Below are positions 25,375 to 33,295 of a stretch of DNA of 39,947 bases, one piece after another. The first letter of the stretch is position 1; each line of letters opens with the position of its first letter. The position numbers and the translations under genes are program-made. Source of the DNA: a virus. Location of the stretch: positions 1 through 39,947 of the IMG/VR virus record IMGVR_UViG_3300042402_003405. The stretch is one strand, 5' to 3'. The notes under the pieces were generated by a model. That model saw only the letters and a program-made list of their open reading frames with translations, was not told the DNA's origin and did not search any database.

Positions 25375-25402
25375 GGGGCCGGAGGTTTTACCCCCCAGCC
25401 CC
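25375..25402 (-). terminator. Strong hairpin after the major capsid gene
   Basis: Stem GGGGCCGGAGG / CCCCCAGCCCC with loop TTTTAC. On the minus-strand RNA two positions become G-U pairs, so the RNA stem is about 11 bp, and it lies 12 bases past the capsid stop. No U-run follows, so partial termination or protection of the abundant capsid message is more likely than a full terminator. Confidence 0.6.
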
Positions 25403-25414
25403 TAGTCCCCCCAC

Positions 25415-26515
25415 TTAGCCCGCCGTGACGATCGCCTGCGCCAGCGCCTGACCGTCGAGCACCTTGTAGCCGTAGACCTGCAGGCCACGGAGCAGGGTGC
25501 CGAAGGTGCGCTCGGAGCGGAGCGTCTCGACCTTGGTCATCTGCGACGCGAAGGTGAGCGCGTGCGGATGGCCGGCGTAGACGGCGAACTCGCCGGCAGC
25601 CAGACCGCCAGCCACGCCGTTCGGCAGGAGGTTGGACACATAGACCGTGAACCGGTCGATCATGCCCAGTCGGCCGTTGCGCAGCATGGTGACGCTGTCG
25701 CCCGACATGAACACCTGACGGAGCTCGGAGCGCTTGATCAGCGTGCCGACCCACGTCGGGATCAGGATCCAGCGGCCCATCTCCGGGATGTTCTGCTCGT
25801 CGAGCACCTGCCCGAGGCGGGTGATCACTTCGACGACGTCGACTTTGCCCGCCGGCGCGCTGTTGGCGACGACGGAGAGCGGCGAAGTCGTGACGCCGAG
25901 GTTGATGTTGCCCGAGATCTTGCCCGCGGTGGCGCCGCGGTTGTAGGTCGCGGTGGCCTGTCCGAGGATGCCGGCGAGCACGTCGGTGTCGACGGTGATC
26001 TTCATCTGCTGCGACGCGTCATCCGACCAGAGGGCCATCTGGTTGATGTCCGACTGGACCTTCATCACGTCGTCGAGGATCGTGTTGAAGTATTTGCCCT
26101 TGTCGATCAGCAGGGTGACGATCGCCGAACCCGGGCGCTGCACCGCCAGATCGCCACCGGCGAGGTAGTCGCTGATGGTGATGGTCGGGATGGTGCGGAT
26201 GTTGACGGTGTCGCCGAAGTTCTTGATCTCGCCTTCATAATCCGTGTTCGAGATCGCAGCCAGCACGGTGGCGGCGTAGAACTTCTCGATCAGCTTGCCC
26301 GACCAGATCTCCGGGATGAACGTACCCGAATAGGCCGGCGACGGCTGAGACGACCCCGAGGGGTAAATCGCCGGCGTGGTCATGGCGCCGGCAAGGCCGA
26401 ACGCGAAGGCGATGTTGGGATTGGACGCGCCGAGGTCGTGCCCGAGCGGGAAGTCGATACCGGCAGTCAGGACGCCAGCGGTTCCGGCGGCGCCAATGAG
26501 GTTCTTGATGTCCAC
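25415..26515 (-). CDS. Major capsid protein (HK97-like fold)
   Basis: Main head protein. A GTG start at 26515 has GGAG six bases before it; a second GTG at 26527 is possible but without a good site. About 366 aa. Typical capsid features: flexible N-arm followed by YSGTFIPEIWSGKLIEKFYA; KNFGDTVNIRTIPTITI (E-loop region); VQRPGSAIVTLLIDKGKYFN; a spine-helix-like segment with DDVMKVQSDINQMAL; WILIPTWVGTLIKRSELRQV and LNDEQNIPEMGR-type P-domain patterns; C-terminal LRSERTFGTLLRGLQVYGYKV. These patterns are seen in HK97-fold podovirus capsids near a scaffold and portal, as here. The scaffold gene ends 28 bases upstream. Confidence 0.85.
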   Translation of the reverse strand: MDIKNLIGAAGTAGVLTAGIDFPLGHDLGASNPNIAFAFGLAGAMTTPAIYPSGSSQPSPAYSGTFIPEIWSGKLIEKFYAATVLAAISNTDYEGEIKNFGDTVNIRTIPTITISDYLAGGDLAVQRPGSAIVTLLIDKGKYFNTILDDVMKVQSDINQMALWSDDASQQMKITVDTDVLAGILGQATATYNRGATAGKISGNINLGVTTSPLSVVANSAPAGKVDVVEVITRLGQVLDEQNIPEMGRWILIPTWVGTLIKRSELRQVFMSGDSVTMLRNGRLGMIDRFTVYVSNLLPNGVAGGLAAGEFAVYAGHPHALTFASQMTKVETLRSERTFGTLLRGLQVYGYKVLDGQALAQAIVTAG

Positions 26516-26543
26516 GATGATCTCCACGAGAAACAGGGTTCAG

Positions 26544-27620
26544 CTACCCCGGGATCACGCGGCCTTCAGCCTGAGCAAGGAAGATGTCTCGTTCGAAGAT
26601 GTCGGCATCAGCTTCACGGCCGCGCCACGATCCTCGAGCCTTGTCAGAGAAAAACCGACCGATCTCGGATGTTGAGTACATGCGCTTCGCGTCGGATGCC
26701 GGTGGAGGCGGCGACGATCCGGCTCTTCCCGGAGCGGCCAGCGATGCCAGATCCAAACGGTTCGACGGTGCCGACTGGGTCGGGGGCGTCTGGCCGTTCG
26801 ACTGACCCGCTGAAGGGGCCGGGTGAGCACCATCGGAGATGAAGCTCCTGAAGAAATACGCTACCCGCTGGGGCTCGCCCTTTGCGAAAGCATCTTTCAA
26901 CAGCACGTCACGTATAACACCAGTTCCTTCGTCGCGCAAGTTCAGCCACGCGAGGAACTCCGGGTCCTCGTTGGTGTCGCGCCACTTCGGCAGGTTTCCG
27001 TCGAGGTAGTCGAACATTTGCTTGCGCGTGACCTGCCCCGTGACCTGCGCCAGTTCCCCCCGCATGCCTGCGACCTTGCGCTCGGCGACGCGGTCGATCA
27101 GGGACAGCATGTCGGTGCCCCACGTTGCCTCGTCTTCCTCGGTGAAGGCCGGCGATGTGCTCGACGGCGCGGGCTGGTTTTGCTGCGAGAGCGGCCCGGC
27201 GCGGCGCGCGGCTTCCAGCTCGGCTTCGAGCTCGTTGATCCGGGCAAGTAGCCCCTGCGTGTTGCGGTCGGTGCGCGCCTTGAGCGCGTCATGGCGCCCC
27301 TTCATCGACCGGTAGCGGTGCTCGTACGCCGCGTTCTGGTCGTCGGCGACGTCCGCGTTCGGGTCGACCTGCTGGTTCTGCTGGGGAGGCGGCGGGGCCT
27401 GCTGCTCCGGCGGGGGCGGCGGGGGCTGAACCTGTTGACTGGGCGGGGGAACCTGTTGATCCGGCGGCGGGGGCGCCTGCTGCTCCGGCGGCGGGGGCTG
27501 CTCGAGGCCCAACCGCTGCCTGTGATCGAGCTGCAACGCGTCGGCGCGCTCCGCCGCGGCGCGGATAGCAGCGGGGATGACGACGGATGTGTCGACGGGG
27601 CCAATCTGGGCGGTAGGCAT
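26544..27620 (-). CDS. Scaffolding protein (358 aa)
   Basis: Scaffold that guides capsid assembly, from position and composition. The N-terminal third is a Pro/Gln-rich stretch with repeated PPPPEQQAPPPP-like units (about residues 40-85). A coiled coil follows (KARTDRNTQGLLARINELEAELEAARRAG, about 115-145), then an ordered C-terminal part (ERKVAGMRGELAQVTGQVTR, MFDYLDGNLPKWRDTNEDPE), ending in a basic capsid-binding-like tail. It lies just upstream of the capsid gene, the usual order. The start ATG at 27620 has an AAGGA-like site. Confidence 0.75.
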   Translation of the reverse strand: MPTAQIGPVDTSVVIPAAIRAAAERADALQLDHRQRLGLEQPPPPEQQAPPPPDQQVPPPSQQVQPPPPPPEQQAPPPPQQNQQVDPNADVADDQNAAYEHRYRSMKGRHDALKARTDRNTQGLLARINELEAELEAARRAGPLSQQNQPAPSSTSPAFTEEDEATWGTDMLSLIDRVAERKVAGMRGELAQVTGQVTRKQMFDYLDGNLPKWRDTNEDPEFLAWLNLRDEGTGVIRDVLLKDAFAKGEPQRVAYFFRSFISDGAHPAPSAGQSNGQTPPTQSAPSNRLDLASLAAPGRAGSSPPPPASDAKRMYSTSEIGRFFSDKARGSWRGREADADIFERDIFLAQAEGRVIPG

Positions 27621-27623
27621 GCG

Positions 27624-27884
27624 CTAAGTCCTTGGGGTTTTCTGGAGTTGCTGCTGGTATTGCTGGGCTTTGGCGGCGCAGTTGGTGGCGATGCCCACAA
27701 GCTCGTCGGCTATCTGGGCTCGCCCCTGAGCAAGCTGCACATGCGATGGAGGAGCCGCCAGCAGGGAACGGACCTCAGGCATCGCGAAAGCGTCTAAGGC
27801 AGTCTGGAGTTCGGAAAACAACATAGGGTTGGTCGCCTTGAGTTTGGCGAGCACCATGGTCAGTGGGACGGTCTTGTCGCCCAT
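27624..27884 (-). CDS. Small hypothetical protein (86 aa), head region
   Basis: Helical protein with Ala/Gln/Leu-rich composition (LAKLKATNPMLFSELQTALD, QAQQ-type tail, AKAQQYQQQLQ). No membrane segment, no family recognised. Its stop is three bases before the scaffold start. A small head-assembly cofactor is possible, but that is a guess. Confidence 0.65.
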   Translation of the reverse strand: MGDKTVPLTMVLAKLKATNPMLFSELQTALDAFAMPEVRSLLAAPPSHVQLAQGRAQIADELVGIATNCAAKAQQYQQQLQKTPRT

Positions 27885-27889
27885 ATGCC

Positions 27890-28159
27890 TTACTTTTTGG
27901 AGGCGCCGGGTAGCCCGTCCTCGTTACGGTCGTCGAATACGTCACCCATGTGCTGGATGTCGGCGTACCGGCCGGGCGCGCCGGCACCGATAGGTGTCAG
28001 CTTGGAGTACATGCCAAGGGTACGCTGGGAAGGATCTCCCTTGGTCAGCGTGTCCAGCGCATGGCGGGAAGGCAGCATCTGGCTCTTGCTGCCCTTCCCC
28101 TGATGGTTGACCCTCGAAGGGCGCGACATGCTCGAGTTGAACTTGGGCGTGCGCGCCAT
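27890..28159 (-). CDS. Small basic hypothetical protein (89 aa)
   Basis: MARTPKFNSSMSRPSRVNHQ is followed by Lys/Ser/Arg-rich sequence, then GVGD-type (DIQHMGDVFDDRNEDG) and a basic end GASKK. The opening MARTP resembles the DUF6321 protein at the left edge, but the rest is unrelated. Possibly a small DNA-contacting head protein. The start ATG lies behind a dyad element (28169-28184); its Shine-Dalgarno is GAGGGA, just outside the dyad. Confidence 0.6.
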   Translation of the reverse strand: MARTPKFNSSMSRPSRVNHQGKGSKSQMLPSRHALDTLTKGDPSQRTLGMYSKLTPIGAGAPGRYADIQHMGDVFDDRNEDGLPGASKK

Positions 28160-28168
28160 GTGTCCCTC

Positions 28169-28184
28169 TTACCCGATCAGGTAA
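28169..28184. repeat. Dyad element TTACC-N6-GGTAA
   Basis: Perfect 5-bp arms (TTACC/GGTAA) around CGATCA, between two small leftward genes. Unlike other junction copies, its arm is not the Shine-Dalgarno; an independent GAGGGA follows it. Confidence 0.7.
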
Positions 28185-28186
28185 CG

Positions 28187-28477
28187 CTACATCCCGCCGG
28201 TCGAACCGGGCGAGCGGGTCTGGCTGCCCTTGCGAGGCGCCATCTTGCCCGAGCCACCGGCGGCGAACTTGGACCCGACACCCGAGCCTTCCTTAGACGT
28301 GGTGCCAGCCTTGGCCGGCGTGGCGCCGGTGCGGCCGAACATCTTGCCCGAGCCACCGGCGGCGAACTTGCCGCCCTGCCCGGAGCCTTCCTTGGACGTG
28401 GTACCCGGCTTCTGGGGGGTAGCGCCGGTGCGGCCGAACATCTTGCCCGAGCCACCCTTGGGGAACGAAAAGCTCAT
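28187..28477 (-). CDS. Small repeat protein (96 aa), Gly/Ser/Lys-rich
   Basis: Three tandem units with a period of 99 bp (33 residues) built on GGSGKMFGRTGATPxKxGTTSK and EGSGxGxKFAAGG. The bases around CATCTTGCCC begin at 28241, 28340 and 28439 on the plus strand. The composition is flexible and basic. No family recognised. The ATG at 28477 has AGGAG six bases upstream; a GTG three bases earlier is less well placed. Between it and the portal stop lies the parS box. Confidence 0.65.
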   Translation of the reverse strand: MSFSFPKGGSGKMFGRTGATPQKPGTTSKEGSGQGGKFAAGGSGKMFGRTGATPAKAGTTSKEGSGVGSKFAAGGSGKMAPRKGSQTRSPGSTGGM

Positions 28478-28489
28478 CACAGTCTCCTA

Positions 28490-28505
28490 TGTTTCACGTG
28501 AAACA
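28490..28505. other. Perfect parS box (ParB-binding palindrome)
   Basis: TGTTTCACGTGAAACA, a perfect 16-bp palindrome, is the consensus of chromosomal parS sites bound by ParB in many bacteria. It is in the 43-base gap between the portal stop (28521) and the small repeat gene. I see no second copy and no ParB/ParA gene in this window. By random expectation a perfect 16-mer in 40 kb is very unlikely. What binds it (host ParB or a phage ParB elsewhere) is unknown. Confidence 0.85.
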
Positions 28506-28520
28506 ACAACTTACGCCGTC

Positions 28521-30632
28521 TTACCCAACTCCACCAGACACCCGCGTGGGCGTCAAGCTCGTGCGTGGCCCCATGTCCTTGTTCGGGGGGCCAGCCTGCG
28601 CTCCTTGGGCGGCAGCAGCGTTCTCGCCGACACCGCCATGCCCGGGAACACCCGTGGCCGCGGCGACTTCCTGTGCCATACGCTCTTGGCGGGTCAGATC
28701 CTCGGCGCTGGGGACGATCTGCTCGCCCGGCAGGCCCATCGTGTTGGCCACGGCGCGAAGCACTTCGGCGCGCCCTTTCGGTCCGACGATCTGCATGTCG
28801 ATCGGATTGGCCGTCGCCGCGAGGAATTCGAGCTGGCGAGCGCGGAGCGTCTCGCGCTGGAGCGCCACCGACACGCCCTTGACGACGACTTTCTCGGTGC
28901 CGTCGAGCACGTCGGTCGTGTCCGTCAGCAGGATCATATCCAGCAGGGCTTCAAGCGCCGGCGCGATCTGGTCCCGGTCGATGTTGGCACACACCGTCTG
29001 GAGCACCTTGGACGCATTACCCATGAGCATGGCAAGGCCCGACGCCGTGCGCCCGGCGCCGCCGGATGCCCCACCCTGAAGATACCTTGGAATGGCCGAG
29101 ACGTCGTCCGCCATGGCGAAGAACATCTGGAACGTCGCCATCAGCTCTTGGATGTTGCTGGCCGGCTGGAAGAACTCGATCGGCTTGTTGGCCGAAGACC
29201 CGGCACCCATCGGGTCGCTGGTCACGTGCCAGCGCTTCCACGGATAGATCTCCTCGCCGTTCTCCATGCCCGACAGGCGATCGTCGTTGACGACGACTTG
29301 GGGGCCGGACGACATCGCCATGTTGTTGTTGATGGCCCGAAGCGCCGCGTTGGCGGCCTCCTGCAGGTCTTCGAGCATATCCGGCAGGGCGTTACCTACA
29401 AGGGTACCGGGGACCTTCTCGAACGACGTGATGTAGTACGGCGCGCGCTTCTTGGGGCTGGGCGCCAGCTGCAGCTTGATGATGTAGGAGCCGATCAGCC
29501 ACGCCTCGACCGCATAGTCGCGCATGGGGTCCGGGATCAGGCGCTTGGGCATCCCGGCGTCGAGGAGCATCTGCCCCTGCACGCAGCCATGGAACTCGAG
29601 GCAGTCGATCAGCCCGGTCATGTTCCAGAACGGGTTTTCGCGGCTCTCCAGCACGGCGCGGGAACTGTCGGTACTGTCGGGCTGGTCGCTCAGCCCGTTG
29701 GGGTACTCGGTGAGCACCGCGCGCACAGCCTTGTGGTCATAGCCCGGCAGGTCGAGCGCGTCGTTCAGGTCGGCCCGGGTGAACCGGATGCGCTCGATCA
29801 CGTTTGCGTCACCGATAGTGGACGCCCCCGGCGACCACCAGATGTCGAACGGCGACACGCGGAGCCAGCAAAGCTTAGGCACCATGTCCGTGTAGGGCAC
29901 GCCGTTGCGCCACTCCACAATGTTCTGCATCTTCACTACCGGTCCCTTGAGGCAGGAAAATGGGAATATCGGTAGGTCGACGATGCACTCGGCCAGCGCG
30001 CCGTAGAAATTGCCCTCCTGCAGGAGGGTTTCGATCTTGTCTTCGGCTACTTTCACTTGGACTGTAGCCTTTTTCTTGGCTGCCTGACGAGCAGCTTCGA
30101 GCAGGCTGAGGGTGCGGTCGCGAACGTCGTCCACGCTGGGCTGCGCCCCCTCGGTCACCATCCCCATGACCTCGGACTGGACCTTCTGGATGATCGCCTG
30201 AATGACCCGCTCAGGGATCTCGGCGTCGGCCGGCGCCTCGAGCCCCCAAGGGCGATCGACCGACAGGTAGACATCCCGCAGGAGCGAGCTCGCGCCGCGG
30301 CACTTGACGGCGGTCAGGCGGGCATAGATCTGCGAGCCGCCGAACCGCTGGATCTCGCTGAGTTTCGCCGGGTCGTACTGCCCGTTGAACTGGCGCATCG
30401 CCGACAGCAGCCGCTCGGACCAACCCGAAGCGCCGTTGCGGTGCGTCGTCATGATCTCCCACTGGCGCCGGATCATCGCGGCGAGGCCCACGGCCTGCGT
30501 CGGGGTAACAGTCTGGCTCTGGGCCAGCTGCTCGCGCTGGCGCGTCTCGGCTACCTGCATCTGCGCAGGACCCATCACCTGCAAAGCACCGGCGCCGCCG
30601 GCGTTCTGAGGTGGGACGGGGATGGCCGCCAT
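28521..30632 (-). CDS. Portal protein (703 aa)
   Basis: Forms the DNA-translocating dodecameric vertex. Evidence is size and place (adjacent to terminase, upstream of the capsid and scaffold), plus portal-like features: LAAMIRRQWEIMTTHRNGAS and YARLTAVKCRGASSLLRDVY near the N-terminus, WLRVSPFDIWWSPGA, IRFTRADLNDALDLPGYDHK, ECIVDLPIFPFSCLKGP and the clip/stem LEFHGCVQGQMLLDAGM, and a C-terminal GGASGGAGRTASGLAMLMGN plus helical barrel. The start ATG at 30632 was chosen over TTG at 30635; the ribosome-binding site is weak (GAAG). It contains a dyad element at 29392-29407 inside the coding sequence. Confidence 0.85.
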   Translation of the reverse strand: MAAIPVPPQNAGGAGALQVMGPAQMQVAETRQREQLAQSQTVTPTQAVGLAAMIRRQWEIMTTHRNGASGWSERLLSAMRQFNGQYDPAKLSEIQRFGGSQIYARLTAVKCRGASSLLRDVYLSVDRPWGLEAPADAEIPERVIQAIIQKVQSEVMGMVTEGAQPSVDDVRDRTLSLLEAARQAAKKKATVQVKVAEDKIETLLQEGNFYGALAECIVDLPIFPFSCLKGPVVKMQNIVEWRNGVPYTDMVPKLCWLRVSPFDIWWSPGASTIGDANVIERIRFTRADLNDALDLPGYDHKAVRAVLTEYPNGLSDQPDSTDSSRAVLESRENPFWNMTGLIDCLEFHGCVQGQMLLDAGMPKRLIPDPMRDYAVEAWLIGSYIIKLQLAPSPKKRAPYYITSFEKVPGTLVGNALPDMLEDLQEAANAALRAINNNMAMSSGPQVVVNDDRLSGMENGEEIYPWKRWHVTSDPMGAGSSANKPIEFFQPASNIQELMATFQMFFAMADDVSAIPRYLQGGASGGAGRTASGLAMLMGNASKVLQTVCANIDRDQIAPALEALLDMILLTDTTDVLDGTEKVVVKGVSVALQRETLRARQLEFLAATANPIDMQIVGPKGRAEVLRAVANTMGLPGEQIVPSAEDLTRQERMAQEVAAATGVPGHGGVGENAAAAQGAQAGPPNKDMGPRTSLTPTRVSGGVG

Positions 30633-30722
30633 CAATTTTTCTTCGACATTGGGTGGGCCTCGACCATGAGAGGCGAAGTAGTGTACCCTCTAGTAATAGC
30701 GCTTTTTTGCAAGGTGAGCAAC
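30633..30722. promoter_or_regulatory. Divergent intergenic region between portal and terminase
   Basis: Ninety bases from which portal reads left and terminase reads right. On the minus strand TTGCTC at 30722-30717, a 17-base spacer and TATTAC at 30699-30694 form a weak sigma-70-like promoter that could drive the late leftward block. I find no convincing plus-strand promoter; terminase has an AAGGTGA Shine-Dalgarno. Confidence 0.4.
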
Positions 30723-31220
30723 ATGGGCAGTGCCCCTCCCATCCCGCTACCGATCGACGAGACGATGTTGTCGCGACTGGCGCACGAGTGCGCACGGGAC
30801 ATGTATCCCCTCGAAACGATCCTTCAGACGTTCCGCCTCGACCAAGTTTACTTCCAGACCCACATCGTGAACAACCCCCGGTTCATGCTGTTTTACGCCG
30901 AAGCGCACGCGCTTTGGAACTCCTCCCTCAATGCGAAAGAACGCTCAGCGCTGAAGGCCGCGGTCGTCTTCGAAGAGTGGATTGGGCAGGCCAACACCCT
31001 GCTGCATAAGAGCGATGAGCCCCTGATGGGCAAGGTCAAGCTGGCCGAATTCCTCGCCCGGGTGGCCGGCATCGACAAGGACAAGAGCGCCTCGACGGCG
31101 CCCGGCGATCGCGTTGTCGTGAACATCAACCTCAGCGCGGCCGGCGGGGGCATGACGACCATCGACAAACCCGCCCCGGTTACCCTTGAAGGTACGGCCT
31201 CTCTGGTCCCTGCCCAATGA
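30723..31220 (+). CDS. Terminase small subunit (165 aa)
   Basis: Probable DNA-recognition subunit of the packaging motor. The 165-aa protein opens MGSAPPIPLPIDETMLSRLA. A helical middle (ARDMYPLETILQTFRLDQVYF; ALWNSSLNAKERSALKAAVV; EEWIGQANTLLHKSDEPLMG) could hold the DNA-binding and oligomerisation helices. The call rests on size and on the ATGA overlap with the terminase large subunit. The ATG at 30723 has AAGGTGA seven bases upstream; the frame is open further upstream but no site supports it. It contains a dyad element near its 3' end (31180-31195). Confidence 0.75.
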   Translation: MGSAPPIPLPIDETMLSRLAHECARDMYPLETILQTFRLDQVYFQTHIVNNPRFMLFYAEAHALWNSSLNAKERSALKAAVVFEEWIGQANTLLHKSDEPLMGKVKLAEFLARVAGIDKDKSASTAPGDRVVVNINLSAAGGGMTTIDKPAPVTLEGTASLVPAQ

Positions 31221-32701
31221 GCGTGATCAATTTCACTGCGCCCAAGACCTGTGCGCAGTTCATGCTCTCGGAGCAGTTCATCCGCCTGATCGCCGGGCCT
31301 GTGGGATCCGGCAAGACCACCGCCTGCGTGATCGAGTTGTTCCGGCGCGCCGCGGCGCAGGACCCGGCACCCGACGGCTACCGGTACACCCGCTTTGCCA
31401 TCCTCCGGCAGACGCTGGCGCAGCTGAAGCTGACGATTTTGAAAGACATCATGCAGTGGCTGCACGGGTTTGCCACGTGGCGAGTGTCGGAGAACACGAT
31501 CTACATCGAGGTCGGCGACATCAAGTCCGAGTTCATCCTTGTCCCACTCGAGGATCCAGAAGATCAACGCCGCCTGCTGTCGTCGCAGCTCACCGGCGCG
31601 TGGGTGTCGGAGTGCATCGAGATCGACGCCAACCTGATTTCGGCGATCGCCGGCCGCTGCGGCCGCTACCCGGGCGCCAATATGGGCGGCGCGACACATG
31701 CGTTCATCATCATGGACACCAACATGCCTGAGGAGGGCTCGGCGTGGCACGAGCTCATGGAGAGCCCGCCGCCGGACTGGCAGGTGTTCAAGCAGCCGGG
31801 CGGCCTCACGGCTGAGGCAGAGAACCTCCCATACCTGCTGCAGACAAAAGAGACGCTGGCGCTGCCCGAGAGCCATCCAGACCGCATCGCGCAGGGCCGG
31901 CGGTACTACGAGCGCCTCTCCCGCGGTAACTCCGAGGCGTGGGTCCAGCGCTACGTGCACGCGCAATACGGCATCGACCCGAGCGGCCGCGCTGTCTTCG
32001 GCGCCTCGTTCAAATCGAGCGCCAGCACGGGCGAATTCACCTACCCATGGCACGTCGCCCCGTCGCTGGAGCCGGTCAGCGGCCTGACGCTGATCATCGG
32101 GCAGGACTTCGGCCGCGACCCGTGCGCCGTGATCACGCAGGTCGACCACAATGGTCGGTTCCTGATCCTCGAAGAGATCATCTCCCGGCACCAAGGGCTC
32201 GAGTTGCACGTCAACAACAAGCTGCGCCCGACGCTGCGCCAGCCGCGGTACATCAACCACCCGCTGGCGATCGTCGGCGACCCCGCCGGCGTGTCGAAAG
32301 ACACGCTGTTCGAAATCACCTCGTTCGACTTCCTGAAAACGGCTGGGTTCCACGCCTTCCCGGCGTCGACCAACGACATCGACCCGCGGCTGCGCGCTGT
32401 CGAGAGCTGGCTGCTGGGCGCCCGGGGCACTGGGCCGGCAATCGTGTTCGACGAGAGCCGCTGCCCGACGCTGATCCGAGCCATGAAGATGGGCTACCGG
32501 TACGAAAACGTGCGTTCCAGCGCCGCCAAGGGCGAAACGAAGCCGAAGCCCCTCAAGAACGAGTACAGCCATATTGCCGACGCACTGCAATATGCAGCTC
32601 TGGCAGCGATCGGGGGCGCGCTGGGGTACATCAACCGCCAAGTAACGCGCCCCCGTAGCAATAACTACGGCCGCAAGGTGTCTGCGGCCGGCTGGACCTA
32701 G
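31217..32701 (+). CDS. Terminase large subunit (494 aa)
   Basis: ATPase-nuclease that pumps DNA into the head and cuts it. Residues 27-34 GPVGSGKT form the Walker A motif. LTGAWVSECIEID (about residues 126-137) fits a Walker B with catalytic E132, and HAFIIMDTNMPEEG (161-174) fits the C-motif and following linker. The nuclease domain starts around 290, with IIGQDFGRDPCAVI (D297 likely metal-binding), GDPAGVSKDTLFEI as a second acidic site, and a C-terminal SHIADALQYAA with the last aspartate. Complete length. The start overlaps the small subunit (ATGA), and its stop overlaps the stop of the opposite gene in a shared CTAG. Confidence 0.92.
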   Translation: MSVINFTAPKTCAQFMLSEQFIRLIAGPVGSGKTTACVIELFRRAAAQDPAPDGYRYTRFAILRQTLAQLKLTILKDIMQWLHGFATWRVSENTIYIEVGDIKSEFILVPLEDPEDQRRLLSSQLTGAWVSECIEIDANLISAIAGRCGRYPGANMGGATHAFIIMDTNMPEEGSAWHELMESPPPDWQVFKQPGGLTAEAENLPYLLQTKETLALPESHPDRIAQGRRYYERLSRGNSEAWVQRYVHAQYGIDPSGRAVFGASFKSSASTGEFTYPWHVAPSLEPVSGLTLIIGQDFGRDPCAVITQVDHNGRFLILEEIISRHQGLELHVNNKLRPTLRQPRYINHPLAIVGDPAGVSKDTLFEITSFDFLKTAGFHAFPASTNDIDPRLRAVESWLLGARGTGPAIVFDESRCPTLIRAMKMGYRYENVRSSAAKGETKPKPLKNEYSHIADALQYAALAAIGGALGYINRQVTRPRSNNYGRKVSAAGWT

Positions 32702-33012
32702 AGCGGCAGCTCGATCTGCTTGGGATCGTCGGCGCCGGGGACCTTGTTGACCGGCACGGGGAGCGTCGCCGTGCGCGCGAAGTCGACGAAGTCGGCCTGC
32801 GCCATCAGATAGCCGCCGGCGAGGATACCCGCCGCGAACGGCCCGGCGACGTAGCCGTGCTGCGGGATGTGGTCTTTCGAAGCGACCACGAACGACACTC
32901 CGATGAGCTCGTTGTTGAGCACCCGGCGCTGCACGTCGGAGAGCATCTGGAGCATCTGCATCTGCGTCGGGCTCAGCTGGTCTGCCGTGTTCTGAGGGGC
33001 GTCCTCAGTCAT
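32698..33012 (-). CDS. Hypothetical protein (104 aa), accessory block
   Basis: Last gene of the leftward accessory block, converging on the terminase with overlapping stops. Helical N-terminus (SPTQMQMLQMLSDVQRRVLN) and a Gly/Val-rich middle (AGPFAAGILAGGYLMAQADF) that might be a short membrane-associated or fold-core segment. No family recognised. The start overlaps the preceding gene by 8 bases. Confidence 0.6.
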   Translation of the reverse strand: MTEDAPQNTADQLSPTQMQMLQMLSDVQRRVLNNELIGVSFVVASKDHIPQHGYVAGPFAAGILAGGYLMAQADFVDFARTATLPVPVNKVPGADDPKQIELPL

Positions 33013-33295
33013 TGTTCACTCCGTCGATGTACGTTGCGATGCGGTACTTGGTGTACTCAAGGGCACCCAGCAAAGGCATGGCGCAGAAGCCTTGTGTCAG
33101 CTTGAAGGCCGTCACGGCAGCCTCCTCGCCGGTGCCAACAGTCACCCATGAGAACGCCTTCACTTGGCCGCTCTTAACCTTGTCGAGCAGTTGTTGGGCG
33201 ACGGACAGCATCTTCTCGTCGACCTCGATCTCGGTCGAGACGATGCCCGGCCGGATACCGACGATATTGTTGTCGGGTTTGTTGTCACACGACAT
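33005..33295 (-). CDS. Hypothetical protein (96 aa), accessory block
   Basis: MSCDNKPDNNIVGIRPGIVS with a folded core EIEVDEKMLSVAQQLLDKV and FSWVTVGTGEEAAVTAFK, where V/T strands suggest a small alpha/beta protein. Unknown family. It overlaps the Tad2-like gene by 11 bases and the next gene by 8, so it is read in the same transcript. Confidence 0.6.
   Translation of the reverse strand: MSCDNKPDNNIVGIRPGIVSTEIEVDEKMLSVAQQLLDKVKSGQVKAFSWVTVGTGEEAAVTAFKLTQGFCAMPLLGALEYTKYRIATYIDGVNND

Noticed and set aside
25562-26842. 426-codon plus-strand frame opposite capsid and scaffold
   Set aside because: Arg/His-rich shadow composition with no ribosome-binding site; the opposite strand encodes the capsid protein.
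31478-31490. CACGTG palindrome inside terminase
   Set aside because: Only the central bases match parS; the flanks differ, and it is in coding sequence.
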